NCBI GenBank assembly: GCA_035235625.1
Contig: CP141142.1
Span: 11,314,995-11,378,994 of the forward strand
Direction: 5' to 3'
DNA length: 64,000 bases
Source: Saururus chinensis
Lineage: Eukaryota; Streptophyta; Magnoliopsida; Piperales; Saururaceae
Of this stretch, positions 49,490 to 60,022 are shown in pieces. Below the pieces are notes generated by a model. The model worked only from the letters and a program-made list of their open reading frames with translations. It was not told the origin of the DNA and searched no databases. Each line of letters starts with the position of its first letter. Within the stretch, counting starts at the first letter, position 1. A program made the translations under genes and the position numbers.

Positions 49490-50035
49490 AATCACAGTAT
49501 GTCGCGATACCAGACGACTTACACCCGCGCCCATGGGGCGACGCGAGACTGAAAGGAAGGGATTTACCCATGACATCCCAATCCTGTGCGCACAAATGCC
49601 AAATTTGGCGGTATCTAAAATCATAATAATTCTTAGCTCCGAGGGACCGAGAACTATCCAGACGGCACGATTGCCCAAAACTCAGAGAAATTTTCGAAAA
49701 GAGGAGATGATTTTAAAGTCAGAGCTTTGTTTTCATAAAAGTAGTGGAAAATTTTTAGCAAAACTTTGGTGAGTCAAAATCTTGGTATAAATTTTTACTT
49801 AGTAGGTTGAATTAAGTTCTAAGTATATGTTTTGTGCACATAAGAAAATATTGTGTCAACTTTCTTTTGAAATCATTCGAAAAATCTGAAAACACGATCA
49901 CAGAATGTCGCGATACCAAACGACTTACACCCGCGCCCATGGGGCGACGCGAGACTGAAAGGAAGGGATTTACCCATGACATCCCAATCCTGTGCGCGCC
50001 AGATGCCAAATTTGGCGGTATCCAGAATTGATAGC
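49490..50035. repeat. Direct repeat of about 135 bp, spaced about 400 bp
   Basis: ATGTCGCGATACCA..ACTTACACCCGCGCCCATG through CCAATCCTGTGCGC and CAAATTTGGCGGTAT occurs at about 49498-49615 and 49906-50023 with very few differences. It lies in the non-coding interior of the LARD-like element and may be a packaging-type or replication-linked repeat, but this is a guess. Confidence 0.85.
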
Positions 50036-50159
50036 TTTTGGGCTTTATACCAAATAACTATCCAGACGGTCCGAAGACCCAAATCATCGAAAACTTCATT
50101 GTCAAATCAAATCCCGAATAAACATTTTTGATTAAATCAGATTTGTAATCGAAATTCAT

Positions 50160-51115
50160 TTCAATATACTAGCGGAATCAACCTTGGAGCAGTCCACTAA
50201 CACCTCATGTCATATACCACGAGTGTTTGATGGTTTCTTCTTAGCAATTCCGCAGGCAATTGAGATAAATTTACTAAATTTCAAATCTAATTTCAAATAC
50301 CAAAGGATTTGAAATTAAAATTCCATATCAAATCCACCAGTAGATTCAACCTTAGATTAATCCACTAACGCCTGATATTTCATATCACAGGTGTTTAGTG
50401 ATTTCTCTTCGGGATTTCTACTATTTTTCAAAACAGATTTTAAACAAACTTTCAAAATACTCATATTTCGGAAATGAGATTCGTATAAATATATCGGTAG
50501 AATTTACTGCAGAGTTGTCCACTAACACTCCACTTTCTATACCGTGGGTGTTTGCTGGTTACTCTGAGATGGCTCTACCGCCTTTGAAAATAATCAAAAA
50601 TATTTTCTAAAACAGACAATTTGAAATCAAATTTCAATACCCGAGTAGAATTAACCGTAGGGTTTTCCACTAGCGCTACATGTCCCATACCATGAGCGGT
50701 TAGCGGTTACCTTGTGGAAATTCTACCATCTTTGAAAACATATCACAAATCATATTTTGTTTAAATACCCGAGTAGAATTAACCGTTGAGTCTTCCACTA
50801 GCGCTACATGTCTCATACCATGAGCGGTTAGCGGTTACCTCTTAGTAATTCTACCGTCTTTGAAAACATATCTCAAATCATATTTTGTTTAAATACCCGA
50901 GTAGAATTAACCGTAGGGTTTTTCCACTAGCGCTACATGTCCCATACCATGAGCAGTTAGCGGTTACCTCGCGGTAATTCTACCGTCTTTGAAAACATAT
51001 CTCAAATCATATTTTGTTTAAATACCCGAGTAGAATTAACCGTAGGGTTTTCCACTAGCGCTACATGTCTCATACCATGAGCGGTTAGTGGTTACGCTAT
51101 GGTAATTCTACCGCG
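50160..51115. repeat. Tandem array, 128-bp unit, four close and three diverged copies
   Basis: Close units start at about 50639, 50767, 50895 and 51024 with ACCCGAGTAGAATTAACCGT, then CCACTAGCGCTACATGTC, CATACCATGAGCGGTTAGCG and ATTCTACCGTCTTTG. Older, longer relatives precede them (about 50162, 50330 and 50485). GCTA..TAGC and CCACTA..TAGTGG type complementarity within each unit would allow a folded RNA. Confidence 0.85.
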
Positions 51116-52141
51116 GTTTAAAATACATTAAAATCGAAGTCGTTGAAAATATTTAAAAAGAATTATGTAACGAATTCAAAACAAAATTTTCGATCGAGTC
51201 AAATTCAAAATCACAATTCATAAAAATAAAGGTTTCCGATTAAATCCAAAGCCATACGAGAAAACAAAATTTCAATTCATTCTCGGTGAAAAAATTGAAA
51301 TTTGAAGAAATTTAAATCCGTCTTAAATTCGATGCAACACATGCAAAATGAAATTCTAAATTAAAACTAAATCAACTTATTTAGAAAGAATTTTCATATA
51401 ACTCACGATCAAATTTCATAAAATCAGACTTCATATAAATCACATATACAAAATGAAAAGTTCAAAAGCAAAATTCATATGAAATCCAATTTCTAAATTG
51501 ATTGAAATTAAAATTTAAACAAGATGCAACAAATTCATACTGAAGCTATAAATAAATTTCAATTGAAAAATCAAAATAATCAAATTGATATTTACATCAA
51601 AACTCATGCAACACATGGCGATAAACATCTCAAATAATTATACGATTAAATTTCATAATAAATTAGATGCACCATATTCAAAGCAAAAATTCTAATTCTA
51701 ATTTAAAATTGACATCTATAAGGTATAAGTTTGTCATCAATCAAATACACATACATAGCATAAAACTTTAAAATTACTTCTAATAAAGTAATTTAGATTT
51801 TGTCAAAATTAAAGTTCGAACTAATTTAGAATCAAATCCGATACGACTTGTTCATAACAACATATTCAAAACATTCTTTATTTAAGATCGAAGTTCATAA
51901 AATAGAAGTCTATCGATGAAACAAAAATTCAAAATTAGAGTTTGTGTTAGATTCGATAACACATGGGCATAACCACAAGAAGGAAATAGGATTTTAATTT
52001 GAAATCCACGACAACACGTCCAGAAGAGAATTTTAAAAAAAAAATCACAATTCATTTCAAAAATAATCAAAACAACAATTTCTATTTATTTCAAAATACT
52101 TATTAAATTAATAAAATATTATACTCTCGCAGACAGATCAA

Positions 52142-52154
52142 TGCTCCGATACCA
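52142..52154 (-). other. Primer-binding site, initiator tRNA-Met type
   Basis: Minus-strand TGGTATCGGAGCA follows the LTR end GTCGTCACA (52157) after two bases. It is the same one-base variant as in the Gypsy element at 18632-18643. Confidence 0.82.
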
Positions 52155-52156
52155 AT

Positions 52157-54723
52157 TGTGACGACCCAACCCGAGCCGGGCCCACAAAAATCACTAATAG
52201 GAAATTTTCTCTTTCCTTGAGCCAGGAATCATCGTCTGAGTGCGAGAGTTACAACGTTCGTCTACGCACTACGAAGCTTTAAGGCTTCCTTGTACGTAGA
52301 CTTAGGTTGTACGCACGACGAAGCTTCATAGTTCGTCGCGTGTAAAACAAAATAAAACATATTATTATAATAATTTGGATCAGGCCAACGTTGCCTTGCC
52401 GTTGGTTGCCTACGTACGTATTGGATATTATTCCAATACGATCGGATCCGAACGTAGTTCTGCCTAATGGCTACTACATACTACAAACATCACAAAATCA
52501 TACGTATAAAATACATATCTCCGAATATTTAATCGGAGTATACAAACACTCATCATATATCGGAGTCAAGCGGAAGTTAATAAATTAACGGAATCGTACA
52601 TCTCGCTCTACCATAGAGCGGGATCGAAATCTCATACACGTATCTCGCTCTATCACTGAGCCGAGACCGAGAACACAAATTACACGTCTCGCCGGTTCCG
52701 CGCGCGAACGCGACCCGCGTAACGCGCGGGCGCGAGCCGCGCACGGTTTCGGTGGGCGCCGCCAGATTTGGCGGCGCGGCGCCGCGGTTTCGGCGGCTCA
52801 GGGGTCTATATATACCCCATTTCGTTCCTTCTCTGACCCAGAACTTCTCTACCCCCGTTTCTGACCGTTCTGAGGCCGATTAAGGCCGTTCAAGATCCGT
52901 TTCCTACTAAATCGAGTATGCTCTACGCAATGGAGCTGCCCGTTCTTCGAGTTGGAGACCGTATGATGAAGAAACGTCCCAAGACAAGAGGAGGTCATGT
53001 CCGTTATCTTCATGCACCGATGAACTTCATTTTCTCTGTTTCTGGCCATCCCAACTCCGATTTAGTCGGTCCAAGAGGCGTTCTTGACTAAATCAAGTAT
53101 GTTCTACGTGGTGGAGGGTTCCGTTTTCTGAGTTGGCAATCGTATGAAGAGGAAACGCCCCAAGACAAAGAAAGGTTCTACCCGTACCGACAAACTTTGT
53201 TTTCTCTGTTTCTGGTCATCCCAACTCCGATTTAGTCAGTCCAAGAGGTGTTCTTGACTAAATCAAGTATGTTCTACGCGATGGAGAGGTCCATTCTTTG
53301 ATTTGGCAACCGTATAAAGAGGAAATGCCCCGAGACAAGGAGAGGCTCCACCCGTCATCCTCGAGCAACGAACAAGAAATATGGGCCCGGAGCAAGACAG
53401 GATTTTGTCCGAAGTTGCCAAGCTACATCAAGAGAAGTAATCTAGACTAGGGGAGGTTCTGTCCGCCACTCACGGGCACAAGAAACGAGAAGAGTCTCCG
53501 GCAAGGAGAACATTTATACGTAGTCTTTCTGTACAAGACGAGGAACGTATGAAGGCTAGAGGAAGCTCCGTCTAATATCTTTGGATCTGAAGGGAAGGAT
53601 GCTCGTGTGAGCAACTCCGTGTACCTCTACTATACGAGACATAAGGGCAGTAAGCAACTCTGTATCCCGCTACTATACCTATATGCTATATATCTATATG
53701 TCATGCTAGGTGCCTATATGCCATGCTATGTGCCTATATACTATGCTATGTGCCTATATACTATGCTATGTGCCTATATACTATGCCATGTACCTATATA
53801 CTATGCCATGTACCTATATGTCATGCTAGGTGCCTATATGCCATGCTAGGTGCCTATATGCCATGCTAGGTGCCTATATGTCATGCTATGTGCCTATATA
53901 CTATGCTATGTACCTATATGCCATGCTATGTGCCTATATGCCATGCTATGTGCCTATATACTATGCTATATGCCTTTATGCCATGCTATGTGCCTATATA
54001 CTATGCTATGTGCCTATATGTCATGCTATGTGCCTATATACTATGCTATGTACCTATATGCCATGCTATGTGCCTATATATCATGCTATGTGCCTATATG
54101 CCATGCTATGTGCCTATATACTATACTATGTGCCTAGATGCCATGATGTATACTTATATGACGTGCGTGGTCTCGCTCTAGGGTAGAGTGAGACGTGTAA
54201 TTTGTGTTCTCGGTCTCGGCTCAGTGATAGAGCGAGATACGTGTATGAGATTTCGATCCCGCTCTATGGTAGAGCGAGATGTACGATTCCGTTAATTTAT
54301 TAACTTCCGCTTGACTCCGATATATGATGAGTGTTTGTATACTCCGATTAAATATTCGGAGATATGTATTTTATACGTATGATTTTGTGATGTTTGTAGT
54401 ATGTAGTAGCCATTAGGCAGAACTACGTTCGGATCCGATCGTATTGGAATAATATCCAATACGTACGTAGGCAACCAACGGCAAGGCAATGTTGGCCCGA
54501 TCCAAATTATTATAATAATATGTTTTATTTTGTTTTACACGCGACGAACTATGAAGCTTCGTCGTGCGTACAACCTAAGTCTACGTACAAGGAAGCCTTA
54601 AAGCTCCGTAGTGCGTAGACGAACGTTGTAACTCTCGTACTCAGACGATGATTCCTGGCTCAAGGAAAGAGAAAATTTCCTATTAGTGATTTTTGTGGGC
54701 CCGGCTCGGGTCAGGTCGTCACA
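52157..54723. repeat. Inverted repeat: two near-identical LTR ends facing each other
   Basis: 52157-52690 and 54190-54723 are reverse complements over about 530 bp. A 65-codon open frame in one arm (52391-52588, plus) recurs with identical translation in the other (54292-54489, minus). The spacer is the GC-rich LTR middle and the 20-bp minisatellite. Near-identity is expected for the two LTRs of a recent insertion. Confidence 0.92.
53680..54150. repeat. Minisatellite, 20-bp unit, about 23 copies
   Basis: Same unit as at 31780-32470. It lies in the same LTR position, with local variants (TGCTAGGTGCC near 53706-53880). Several forward frames are open for the same arithmetic reason. Confidence 0.9.
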
Positions 54724-56573
54724 CATACATCCAACATACTTACAGCCAACACGTCATATGCATTTCAACATACCATATAATCATGCTTACATGCTCATCA
54801 TGCAATCGGATCATTACTTAATATCCAAAGCATGGAATCATACAATCTTAGCATGTTGCTACTCATTCAAAGCATGCTACCATGAAATTACGAGTTCAAA
54901 GCTCCCCTACTTTGTAATCATGACATTTGATGGCGAGCACACGACGGTGGCAGCGTCAGCAGCGAAGTTGGTGGCCAAAAGCTTTGCCAAGTGGAGAGAG
55001 TTGTTGTCCCGAGGATTTTAGGAAGTGCCGGAAACAATCATGGCCAAACAGGGTGTCAGAAGTCAATGCGGCAAAACCAGCGATCCACAGCAGCACACTA
55101 GGGCGGTTGGAAGAAATGTCGTGCCAACATAAGTGGTGGTGCAACTAGAAGTCGATGATGTACTCACTGAAGGTTGGCCGGTGGCTGAGAAGTACTCGGC
55201 CAACCGCAAGATGTCGAAATCGGCTGTGGACAACACCCAACGGCAATGATTTCACATCAACAAGGGCCCACATATGGGCGGAGAGCATGGGGCAACGCTC
55301 GAGGATAGAGGAGAGGTGGTGGAGGCTCTAGTGGTCAACTCCACTCAGTAGCAAAGCCATCCGATGATCAGGCGGTGCAAAAGCACATGTGTGGCCACAT
55401 GCACACGCGGCCAGAAAGGAGCACTCTAGGGGGAGATGGGTCGGATGGTAATAGCCCAAGGCCCACTAAAGGGCAACTGAGCTATGGCCAAGATGTGGTG
55501 GCCGATCAAAGCGGCGACATTGCCGATTGCCACCCACAACCAATACACGTGGTGCAGGCAGCTGTGCATCTCGCACGGTATAGGGCAAACAACAAGCGGC
55601 CCATTCCTAGCGGTAATTAAGCTAAGTGGGGCTGACCCTCACTGTCACCGAGCTGGGGCAGAGTCCATGATGGCCAAATGGCACACGGCTCACCTATGGC
55701 AATGACCCGAGACGCACCCAAAGCGTCTAATCGGGCGGAGTATGACAATAGGGTGAAGTGGGGTTGGAAACGGCAACCCCCTACCGACACTGGGTTGAGT
55801 TAGGCTGGACGGAGTCCATCCGGTGGCCAGACAATGACTGGAAACACACCGGTGTCTCAAAAATCCACGGACAGTGAGATGGAAAACATAACTAAAACCT
55901 GACCAAAGTACCTGTAGCTCACTGCGAAGCGAACAATGAATGGTAGAGGCTCTAGCCAACGCTTATGTGTTCCTGGCGGCCAACTAAACATAAGTCTAGT
56001 TGAGAGCGGCTGCAAATGACATCAAAATCATACACCCACAGCTCAAAAACGGGATTGAAGGAGAGAAAAACCCGAAGAAAAGTTCAGTACCTTGTGGAGG
56101 AGCGGAGAGGCCATGGCGGCAGTCATAGCTAGTATCTATGGACTCATGGCGGTGAGGCAAAGCAGATCCTGACAAGAACCGCCAGAATCCGACGACAGAG
56201 AAGGGAGAACGGAGCGACCGAAATCGAGCTCGGGTTTCTCCAAAAACTACTGGACGTGAAATGTTACTGGAAGTTGAAAACGTACTGGAATCCTATCTTC
56301 GGATTATATATATAAAATATTTTTAATTTTTATATTTATGTCCCTAACACGCGTTTACCTCCCAATTATGCGTTGTACCTCCAAAATTAGTGCCATAAGC
56401 GCGTGGCGAAGCCTACGGCCCGCGACTAAGCCCCACACCCAACTATACATGTATAAATATGGGGTAAAATATATAAATATGAATACGCCATAGTGTCACA
56501 TTTTTTCGCCAAAAATGACTAGAAAAATAGCAAAAAAATCACAAAAAATCATAAAAAAGTCAGAGACCTTACA

Positions 56574-59540
56574 ATGTAATCTAGAACAATCCCCAGAAAT
56601 GCTTTGACTCATAATTATACATCTTTTGACATTGTTTTAATTAAACAAATAAGCCAAAACATTACATATGACTCAATATATACTTATAGCTTCCCTTACC
56701 TATGCGCTCTCCACAAGACTTGTGCTAGCCTCACCCCCACCCTCACCTAAAAGCAAGTGCATTGTTTGATTTTGGTGCAGCAACCTCGACTTGTCACAAC
56801 CTAATTCACCAGATTTTTAGAAAAATAACAAGTAAATTACTTAATAGTTAAATAAAACCTTACCGACTATAAAATGGCAAGGAGAACCATTATCATCGAT
56901 GTCTCACCAATACATCGGCCTCATTGCCGATGACCAGTTGGTGGCACACCAACATGTTGATGTTCATCAATATCAACATTGTCATCTCCTCCGTGACATT
57001 AGCGACATCACCAGCGCGTCGATAAACTCACTGATAGTCAGGAATAAATAACATACTATCTCAATTTCTAAAAATCACTCTATATCATGTCATATCATAA
57101 TCCTTCCCCGACATAACCTTCCTATAATGACAAATTATGATTCTTACTATCAGTTGATCATTAAATGTAGGAAAAACATGATATCATAACATAATTATGA
57201 CAAAATATCAAAAATTATCCTTTATATGCTTTTATATCATATAAGTAATTACAATCACTTCAACACAAAAGCATGGAATCAAAGTTTGCAATTTAACATA
57301 AAATATTGATGATTCCTCAACATTACTATGACATGAATTCACAAAGAATCCTATTTTCATGTCCAATGATTTTATAATTCAAATCATAGATATATATATA
57401 TATATATTCTATATTTAATCATAGTAAATGTTAGAAATCTAACCTATTTTACAACATAAAATCCTTTCTCATGCACGATGCAAACTAATCCCCACATAAA
57501 TATACTTATTCTCTTGATTTGGAGATCGTTTGATCTTCTCCTTCTTTATTTGGAGAGGTTTTTCTAAAAAATATAGAGTCTAAATGCCTTATAAGTCACT
57601 TATAAGTGAAAGGGGACAAAATTTTTGTTTAAACCATCAATATGGGTAGTTTTGAGCAAAACCACAAAACTACCCATAACCATCGGCAAACATTGACACG
57701 TTTATGAATTCGCTAATTGTAACTTCTGACTAGAGCAAGTTTCAACTTCAGATGACCATAACTTCCTTATACGAACTCCGAATGATAGATTCTTCGTGGT
57801 GTTACGAAGATATTTATGTCTACTTTCAAACAAATTTAGGTTAGAACTCATCATGTAGAAAAGTTATAATCTTAAGAATGACCAAGGGTCAAATCAGCAA
57901 GCATTTGCAAGTCATGACTCTACCTTAGGTCCAACTTTAGACGACCGTAACTCCTTTATTAGACACTAATTTACACATCCTTAGATGTGTTTCGAAGCTG
58001 TCTATCTAGTTTTCTATCCTAAAAGTTGCACATTTAAATTTAACCTATAGAATAAGTTATTACAACGAGAATGCCCCATATGTCAAATTCACTATTTTTC
58101 ACATGTACTCCAAAACTTGTTTGATATTACTTCTATCATAACTTCCTCATCTGAGCTTCAGTTGCAAGTCTTAGTAGTTCTACGTACTTCTTTATGTCAA
58201 TTATTCAATTATAAAGTTTCATATCCAAACTCCATATATAAAGAAAGTTATTATACCAAAAAGACCTAATAGTCAAATTTACTTACATCCACGTAGCCAA
58301 AAAGACCTTTCTCGGGTGTTATACTAATACATTAACATGTGGTATCTAGATAGTGAATAATCTAAACACATGAATAATTACAAATCTAGATTAACACATC
58401 TAGTAGAGAAGACTATAAGAAAGGTTACCTTTGGGCATGATAAGTCAACATAAGTAGATGGGTTAGGAACTTTATGTGTTTTAGGATTGTCTGATTTTAA
58501 CGATGCTTTGTATGTTAAAGGTTTAAGAGCTTATATTTTGACCATTAGTTAAATTTGTGCTTTTGATTTCGTTAATTATGAAATTCACTAGAAAGTGTTA
58601 GTGGAATTACTTACATAAATGGTATTAGGGAACATTATAATAGAATAGTTAAAAAGAAAAAATAAAGTAATTTAAATGATAAATTATGTTATAAAACTTG
58701 GCTACTATTAAAGCTAATATTCATATTGCATTTTATAGACATCAAAATATGATCTCGATTAGACTCATAAAGCTAGAGCCCTCTATTATCTATTGCCAGT
58801 AGGACTCACTTTTCGTATAATTAAAATAGGGTTTTGATGGTAAAAATACAGAAGATGAGAATATCGGGTCTAATGTGTGTGCTTTTTAACTTTATCCGAT
58901 GTGATAGGGCTGGACCTCAAAATAGAACCCGTGAATGCGGAAGACGAACCCACCCGTGAATGTCGCTACTGAGAGTAAAAGAAGTCCGAGGTATGCGAAT
59001 CCGGAAATGGAGGTGGGCCCGCCTCTGAAATCTGAATCCGTCTCCATCCGCTGATTCCTGCCGGCGGAATCTTCTCCGGTTTAGCGAATCGTCACAAAAC
59101 CGCTTTGACTCCCCGCTCCAAATACACCGTTCGCGGCTGACGTCGGATTTCCCAAAACACCGCGAAGCCTGTCTTTCTACCCTACCCTGGTTTTTGACCC
59201 TAATCACACACTCTTTACACGATCTTTTGCGTTACTCTACCCTCTCAAGGGTAGCAACGACAATTTATATCATTTGCGCAGGAGCTTCGTACTCAGCCTT
59301 TACTTATGGTAATAATTACAGTGCCAGCCAACTCTCTTCGGTCTTGGCTGCTTGATTTCCCAATCACTACAGACTACAGCTATACACCAATTTTTTTCCA
59401 CCCTTGTAGCATGTTTTTTCTTAATGTATTTTGTAGCCTGCTACTCTCTCACTAGTTAAATTAGTATATTTATTTTATTTTACATTAATAATTTTATTTT
59501 TATCAAAACAAATTAATTTTAATTTAATTTAATTTAATTT
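56574..59540. other. Segmental duplication, copy B, right part
   Basis: 56574-57285 aligns with 12743-13466, and 57280-59540 with 25202-28140. It is uninterrupted where copy A has the Gypsy element (empty site CAAAG at 57280-57284). It lacks about 400 bp of the Copia relic (between 58650 and 58660) and the small foldback element. A short (TA)n run lies at 57390. The block 59020-59360 is the best-kept part. No gene is supported. Confidence 0.85.
58420..58655 (+). pseudogene. Copia polyprotein relic, copy B
   Basis: Shorter counterpart of 26330-27065. It keeps the VTFGHDKST-like start and GLGTLCVLGLSDFN-like stretch, with stops. It is cut off at about 58655, where copy A continues for 400 bp more. 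Confidence 0.65.
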
Positions 59541-60022
59541 TATCAAAATAAATTAATAAAAATGACTTAATAGTGAAAACAACATGACCCAATTTGAACG
59601 CCGACCGTCTCATGGTCCTCTCCATGTCCTCCTATTTTTTTTCTTCTAAATTCTACATAAAATATATAAGATAAACAATGTTTTAAATTATTATAAAACG
59701 CCAAAAGTGCCCTCATGTGCATTTAATTAAATTCTACATAAAAAATTAGAATAAACAATATTTTTGAATTATTATAAAACATCAAAAGTGCCGTCACGTG
59801 CATTTAATAAAGACATGGTACCAATTAACGTAAAGGAGGTCCAAGGACAGAGCCGATGGCATTCTTGAAAATTAGATGAGAAACGTAACCGATTTATAAC
59901 ATCAAACAAACTAGTCACTGTCCCAGTTCACGTACAACTCAGAGTATCTAGATTAATATTTTACTGCATTTAAATCACTTCACATTCCCCGTCCAATCCC
60001 CGGAAGTGAAGAGCCGACAAAG
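59541..60022 (+). promoter_or_regulatory. Upstream region of the OPT gene
   Basis: 59643-59811 holds two tandem copies of an 82-85 bp unit (AAATTCTACATAAAA..CATTTAAT); copy A has one copy. The unoccupied MULE sites lie at 59886-59894 and 59967-59975. The latter, CATTTAAAT, is the only TATA-like sequence close to the start codon (about 50 bp upstream). 59976-60022 is a short CT/AG-rich leader (CCCCGTCCAATCCCC) ending directly before ATG. The promoter call is inference from position only. Confidence 0.5.

Larger units (their letters stand above)
48540..54723. mobile_element. Non-coding LTR retrotransposon (LARD-like) with apparent internal inversion
   Basis: Minus-strand order within 48540-52692 is LTR end (52692-52157), primer-binding site (52154-52142), non-coding interior (52141-48938), polypurine tract (48937-48924), LTR start (48923 to about 48540). 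The next stretch, 52693-54723, is the same LTR on the plus strand from its GC-rich middle to its true end GTCGTCACA. Reversing 48540-52692 gives a plus-strand element: last 535 bp of the 5' LTR, interior, then a complete 2.4-kb 3' LTR. So an inversion plus loss of most of the 5' LTR explains it. A hairpin-like TAGGTTAG..CTAACCTA lies at the left break (48530-48556). No gag or pol is present. A misassembly is also possible. Confidence 0.78.
42685..56573 (-). mobile_element. LTR-type element inserted in copy B, enlarged by two nested elements
   Basis: Target repeat ATGTA at 42680-42684 and 56574-56578; the empty site is at 12743-12747 in copy A. Read on the minus strand it starts TGTAAGGTCTCTGAC and ends CTCGGGCGTTACC, so the last base of the usual CA has changed. 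Without the nested pieces (44724-48237 and about 48540-54723) it is about 4.2 kb. No gag, pol, primer site or second end copy was seen, so it is probably another long solo LTR. 43440-43775 and 44020-44300 are tandem arrays; 54900-56000 is GC-richer and, like 4789-5300, lacks a recognisable gene. Confidence 0.8.

Noticed and set aside
53607-54186. Open frames of the same repeat peptide in the second array
   Set aside because: Same minisatellite in another LTR copy; not a gene.
55375-55959. GC-richer open frames in the copy B LTR element
   Set aside because: No recognisable domain, no splice or start support, and they lie in repeat sequence.
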